From: Kribbella pratensis
GTDB taxonomy: Bacteria; Actinomycetota; Actinomycetes; Propionibacteriales; Kribbellaceae
DNA: 64,000 bases
Direction: 5' to 3'
NCBI RefSeq assembly: GCF_004365355.1
Contig: NZ_SODP01000001.1
Span: 3,034,382 to 3,098,381, forward strand
Shown piece after piece: positions 61,488 to 64,000 of this stretch (position 1 is the stretch's first letter; each line of letters begins with the position of its first letter). The notes beneath the pieces were generated by a model that was not told the DNA's origin, did no database searches, and was given only the letters and a program-made list of their open reading frames with translations. The position numbers were made by a program, and so were the translations under genes.

Positions 61488-63845
61488 GTTGATCGCCATC
61501 GCCGGCCGCGGCTCGCGGCCCGGCGGTTGCGGCGGCCGGGGCAGCAACGGTCGGCGCTTCTCCAGCGTCCGGACGACCGGCTGGTCGGCCCGGACCGTGA
61601 TCTCCTCGCCGGCGTGCCGGAAGGTGACCTCGGCGTCCGGGCCGTTGTGCACGGTGTACTTCACCGCCACCGGATCGATCTCGACCTTCAACCGGACCCC
61701 GCGCCACCGGATCGAGAAGCTCAGCCCGCCCAGCCCGGTCGGCAGCGCGGGGTCGAACGACAGGTGGCCGTCGCGGTCGCGCAAGCCGCCGAAGCCGCAG
61801 ACCAGCGCACTCCACGCACCACCGAGCGACGCCATGTGCAAACCGTCGCCGGTGTTGTGGTGGAGGTTGCGCATGTCGATCAGCGCGGCCTCGTACGCGT
61901 AGTCGTACGCGAGGTCCAGATGCCCTACCTCGGCGGCCATCACAGCCTGGACGCACGCGGACAACGACGAGTCCCGCACCGTCAGCCGCTCGTAGTAGTC
62001 GAAGTTCCGCGCCTTCTCCTCGTCGGTGAACGCGTCACCGCACCAGAACGTCGCCAGGATCAGGTCGGCCTGCTTCACCACCTGCGTGCGGTACAGCTGG
62101 AAGTACGGCGCGTGCAGGAGCAGCGGGTACTTGTTCTTGTAGGCGTCGAAGTCCCACACGGCGTACCCGGTGAACCCTTCGGACTGCGGGTGTACGCCGA
62201 GATCCTTGTCGTACGGCACGTACACGGCAGCGGCCGCGTCGCGCCACGCGGCTTCCTCCTCGGCGTCGATGCCCAGCTCACGGGCCTTCGCGGGCAGCTT
62301 GACCGAGACCTCCGCCGCGAACCGCAGGTTGCGCGCCGCCATCAGGTTGGTGAAAACGTTGTCGTCGGCAACGGCGCTGTACTCGTCCGGGCCGGTCACG
62401 CCGGGCAGGTGCCAGCGACCGTTGCGGTCGTGGTGTCCCAGCGACATCCAGAGCCGGGCCGTCTCCGCGAGCAACTCCAACCCGACCTCTTCGAGGAAGG
62501 CGTCGTCGGCGGTCACGGTGTGGTAGCGCATGACCGCTTCGGCGATGTCGGCGTTGAGGTGGAACGCCGCAGTACCGGCGGGCCAGTAGCCGGAGCACTC
62601 CTGGCCGCGGATCGTCCGCCACGGGAAGGCCGCGCCTTTGAAGCCGAGGACCTCGGCCCGCTCCTTGGCCAGCTCGAGGATCGAATGTCGCCATCGCAAC
62701 GCGTCGGCGGCCGCGTCGGGCATGGTGTAGGTCAGCACCGGCAGCACGAAGCCCTCGGTGTCCCAGAACGTGTGCCCGTCGTAGCCGGCGCCGGTCAGCC
62801 CCTTGGACGGGATCGCGCGACGCTCGGCGCGCGCACCAGCCTGCAGCACATGGAAGAGCGCGAAGCGCACCGCCTGCTGCAGCTCCGGGTGTCCTTGCAC
62901 CTCGACGTCGGCACCGTCCCAGAAGTCGTCGAGGAAGTCGACCTGCTGCTTGGTCAGTCCGTCCCAGCCGGAGAACTGCGCGCTCGCGATGGCTGCTGCG
63001 ACCTGGTCCCGGATCGCTGTCTCCGAACGCAGGCTGGACCAGCCGTACGCCAGGTACTTCACGACGCGCAGGCTCTCGCGCGGCTGCAGGTGTGCGATCA
63101 CCGTGGTCCGCGCCCAGTCCTCACGCACGTCCTGGTCCATCGCGTACCGGACCGTGGTGTCCACCTCGTGCGACATCGCAGCTGCCATCAACTGCTGGCT
63201 GCGCATGGTCCGGTGGATCAATACGACGCCATGCTCGCCGCCGTCGTGGCTGACCGGCTTCAGCGGGTTGTCGAGCACTGCGGCGACGCGCGGGTCGTCG
63301 GACAGCTTCGGCTGCGCTTCGTTGGCGACCAGCTCGGACTGGATCACGAACCGGGCCGACTGGTCGACCGGCTCGACGACGTACTCGATCGCAGCGATCG
63401 CGCGCTGGGTCAGCGAGACCAGGCGGCGGCTGCGGACCTTGATCCGCTTGCCGCCCGGCGAGGTCCAGTCGACGTCGCGTTCGAGGATGCCGGTGCGGAA
63501 GTCGAGCGACCGCTCGTGCTTGGTCAGGTACCCGTAGCGGATGTCGAACGGCGAGTCGTCGACCATCAGCCGGATCAGCTTGCCGTTGGTCACGTCGACG
63601 AGCGTCTGCCCGGACTCCGGGTAGCCGTAGCCGGCTTCGGCGTACGGGAGCGGGCGCTGCTCGTAGAAGGAGTTCAGGTACGTGCCGGGGATCGCGTACG
63701 GCTCGCCTTCGTCGAGGTTGCCGCGCAGGCCGATATGGCCGTTCGACTGGGCGAAGAGCGACTCCGACTGCGCCAGCTTGTCGAGCGCGAGACGGGTCTC
63801 CCGCAGTCGCCAGGGCTCGATGGGGTGATGGCCTCGGTCGATCAT
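61476..63845 (-). CDS. Glycoside hydrolase family 65 disaccharide phosphorylase
   Basis: A 789-residue cytosolic enzyme starting MIDRGHHPIEPWRLRETRLALDKLAQSESLFAQSNGHIGLRGN, the GH65 N-terminal pattern. The (alpha/alpha)6 barrel holds FWDTEGFVLPVLTY and the catalytic acid E488 in GVTGPDEYSAVADDN; the phosphate-side segment HNTGDGLHMASLGG follows. Such enzymes split maltose, trehalose or kojibiose-type alpha-glucosides with phosphate to give beta-glucose 1-phosphate; which one is not decidable here. Its ATG overlaps the stop of the upstream repeat-tailed gene (ATGA). Confidence 0.93.
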   Translation of the reverse strand: MIDRGHHPIEPWRLRETRLALDKLAQSESLFAQSNGHIGLRGNLDEGEPYAIPGTYLNSFYEQRPLPYAEAGYGYPESGQTLVDVTNGKLIRLMVDDSPFDIRYGYLTKHERSLDFRTGILERDVDWTSPGGKRIKVRSRRLVSLTQRAIAAIEYVVEPVDQSARFVIQSELVANEAQPKLSDDPRVAAVLDNPLKPVSHDGGEHGVVLIHRTMRSQQLMAAAMSHEVDTTVRYAMDQDVREDWARTTVIAHLQPRESLRVVKYLAYGWSSLRSETAIRDQVAAAIASAQFSGWDGLTKQQVDFLDDFWDGADVEVQGHPELQQAVRFALFHVLQAGARAERRAIPSKGLTGAGYDGHTFWDTEGFVLPVLTYTMPDAAADALRWRHSILELAKERAEVLGFKGAAFPWRTIRGQECSGYWPAGTAAFHLNADIAEAVMRYHTVTADDAFLEEVGLELLAETARLWMSLGHHDRNGRWHLPGVTGPDEYSAVADDNVFTNLMAARNLRFAAEVSVKLPAKARELGIDAEEEAAWRDAAAAVYVPYDKDLGVHPQSEGFTGYAVWDFDAYKNKYPLLLHAPYFQLYRTQVVKQADLILATFWCGDAFTDEEKARNFDYYERLTVRDSSLSACVQAVMAAEVGHLDLAYDYAYEAALIDMRNLHHNTGDGLHMASLGGAWSALVCGFGGLRDRDGHLSFDPALPTGLGGLSFSIRWRGVRLKVEIDPVAVKYTVHNGPDAEVTFRHAGEEITVRADQPVVRTLEKRRPLLPRPPQPPGREPRPAMAINEGG

Positions 63846-64000
63846 TCGCCCTCCACCTCTCCTGACTCGTCGGCCGACTCGTCGGCTGACACGTCGGCTG
63901 ACACATCGGCTGACACATCGGCTGACACATCGGCTGACACATCGGCTGACACATCGGCTGACACATCGGCTGACACATCGGCTGACACATCGGCTGACAC
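63842..64000 (-). CDS. 3' end of a gene with a VSAD-repeat tail (5' part outside window)
   Basis: Only the last 52 codons are in the window. In the frame that ends at the TGA overlapping the GH65 ATG, the product is ten-odd VSAD tetrapeptides, then SADE and SGEVEGE. The tail is acidic, Ser-rich and probably disordered. GH65 genes are often preceded by a HAD-type beta-phosphoglucomutase, so that is the likely body of the protein, but nothing visible proves it. The overlapping frame is consistent with a real gene because it carries no stop and is coupled to GH65. Confidence 0.6.
   Translation of the reverse strand: MSADVSADVSADVSADVSADVSADVSADVSADVSADVSADESADESGEVEGE
63869..64000. repeat. 12-bp tandem repeat, at least eleven copies, continuing past the window
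   Basis: Eleven units of 12 bp. The eight outermost are identical (ATCGGCTGACAC, 63905-64000), the next two have GTCGGC, and the innermost is degenerate. The gradient of divergence, with perfect copies away from the stop codon, suggests expansion from the outer side. The array runs off the window edge. Confidence 0.95.

Noticed and set aside
63121..63990. Minus-strand frame beginning with MCQP repeats and running through the GH65 gene
   Set aside because: It is another frame of the 12-bp repeat and of GH65; it has no known domain, whereas the VSAD frame ends exactly at the GH65 start.
63869..64000. Regular repeats that could suggest a CRISPR array
   Set aside because: Units are contiguous 12-mers with no spacers, lie in a coding frame (VSAD), and no cas gene is present.

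Overview
The window is high-GC DNA with dense coding on both strands, many GTG starts and many ATGA/GTGA gene junctions. Its markers are actinobacterial: a WhiB-like protein, an Eis-type acetyltransferase, a DinB/mycothiol-type protein, DUF1918, an ECF sigma factor with a SnoaL-like tail, a LexA box of the TCGAAC-N4-GTTCGA type, and two sugar ABC transporters without their own ATPase. The gene set (many secreted and cytosolic glycosidases, LacI and ROK regulators) fits a soil saprophyte of the Nocardioidaceae/Kribbella kind. That placement is inference from gene content; no database search was run.

Layout. (1) 1-16.1 kb, all minus strand except one lipoprotein gene: ruvC-ruvA-ruvB behind a LexA box, yebC, pdxT, pdxS and a PdxR-type MocR regulator. 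In many actinobacteria pdxS-pdxT-yebC-ruvCAB form one block. Here the block is opened twice: an Eis/DUF4442/DinB/lipoprotein group lies between ruvC and yebC, and an NgcEFG-like aminosugar importer plus HrpB helicase lie between pdxT and pdxS. (2) 16-34 kb: an accessory family-A DNA polymerase, an ECF sigma operon, MTA phosphorylase with a Cys-rich epimerase, a two-component system, a glycosyltransferase cluster with a DUF2064-methyltransferase fusion, ATP-grasp, WhiB, a frameshifted threonine dehydratase, more glycosyltransferases, and a MarR/EamA divergent pair. (3) 34-51.7 kb: a carbohydrate island. A five-gene, translationally coupled operon (substrate-binding protein, two permeases, GH74, GH42) is read away from a divergent ROK regulator. 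GH3 and GH31 (alpha-xylosidase type) genes and a LacI gene each carry an identical TCGAAGCGCTTCGA palindrome upstream. The enzyme set matches the dismantling of xyloglucan: GH74 cuts the backbone outside, the transporter imports oligosaccharides, and GH31, GH42 and GH3 remove xylose, galactose and glucose inside. A GH12 endoglucanase gene beside LacI is broken by an internal deletion and frameshift. (4) 51.8-64 kb: a second two-component system, DUF1918, an SDR, a SodC-like protein, LysR/EamA, a secreted GH5-ricin protein, a YcaQ-like glycosylase, a lipoprotein, a YeaQ-type membrane protein, and a GH65 phosphorylase behind a gene whose C-terminus is a VSAD repeat.

Notable small-scale structure: a 57-bp palindrome present twice with compensatory arm changes; four tandem-repeat tracts; a symmetric MarR operator holding two divergent -10 boxes for apparently leaderless genes; and three convergent gene pairs that share one CTAG as both stop codons. 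No rRNA, tRNA, CRISPR array, transposase or phage gene was seen.
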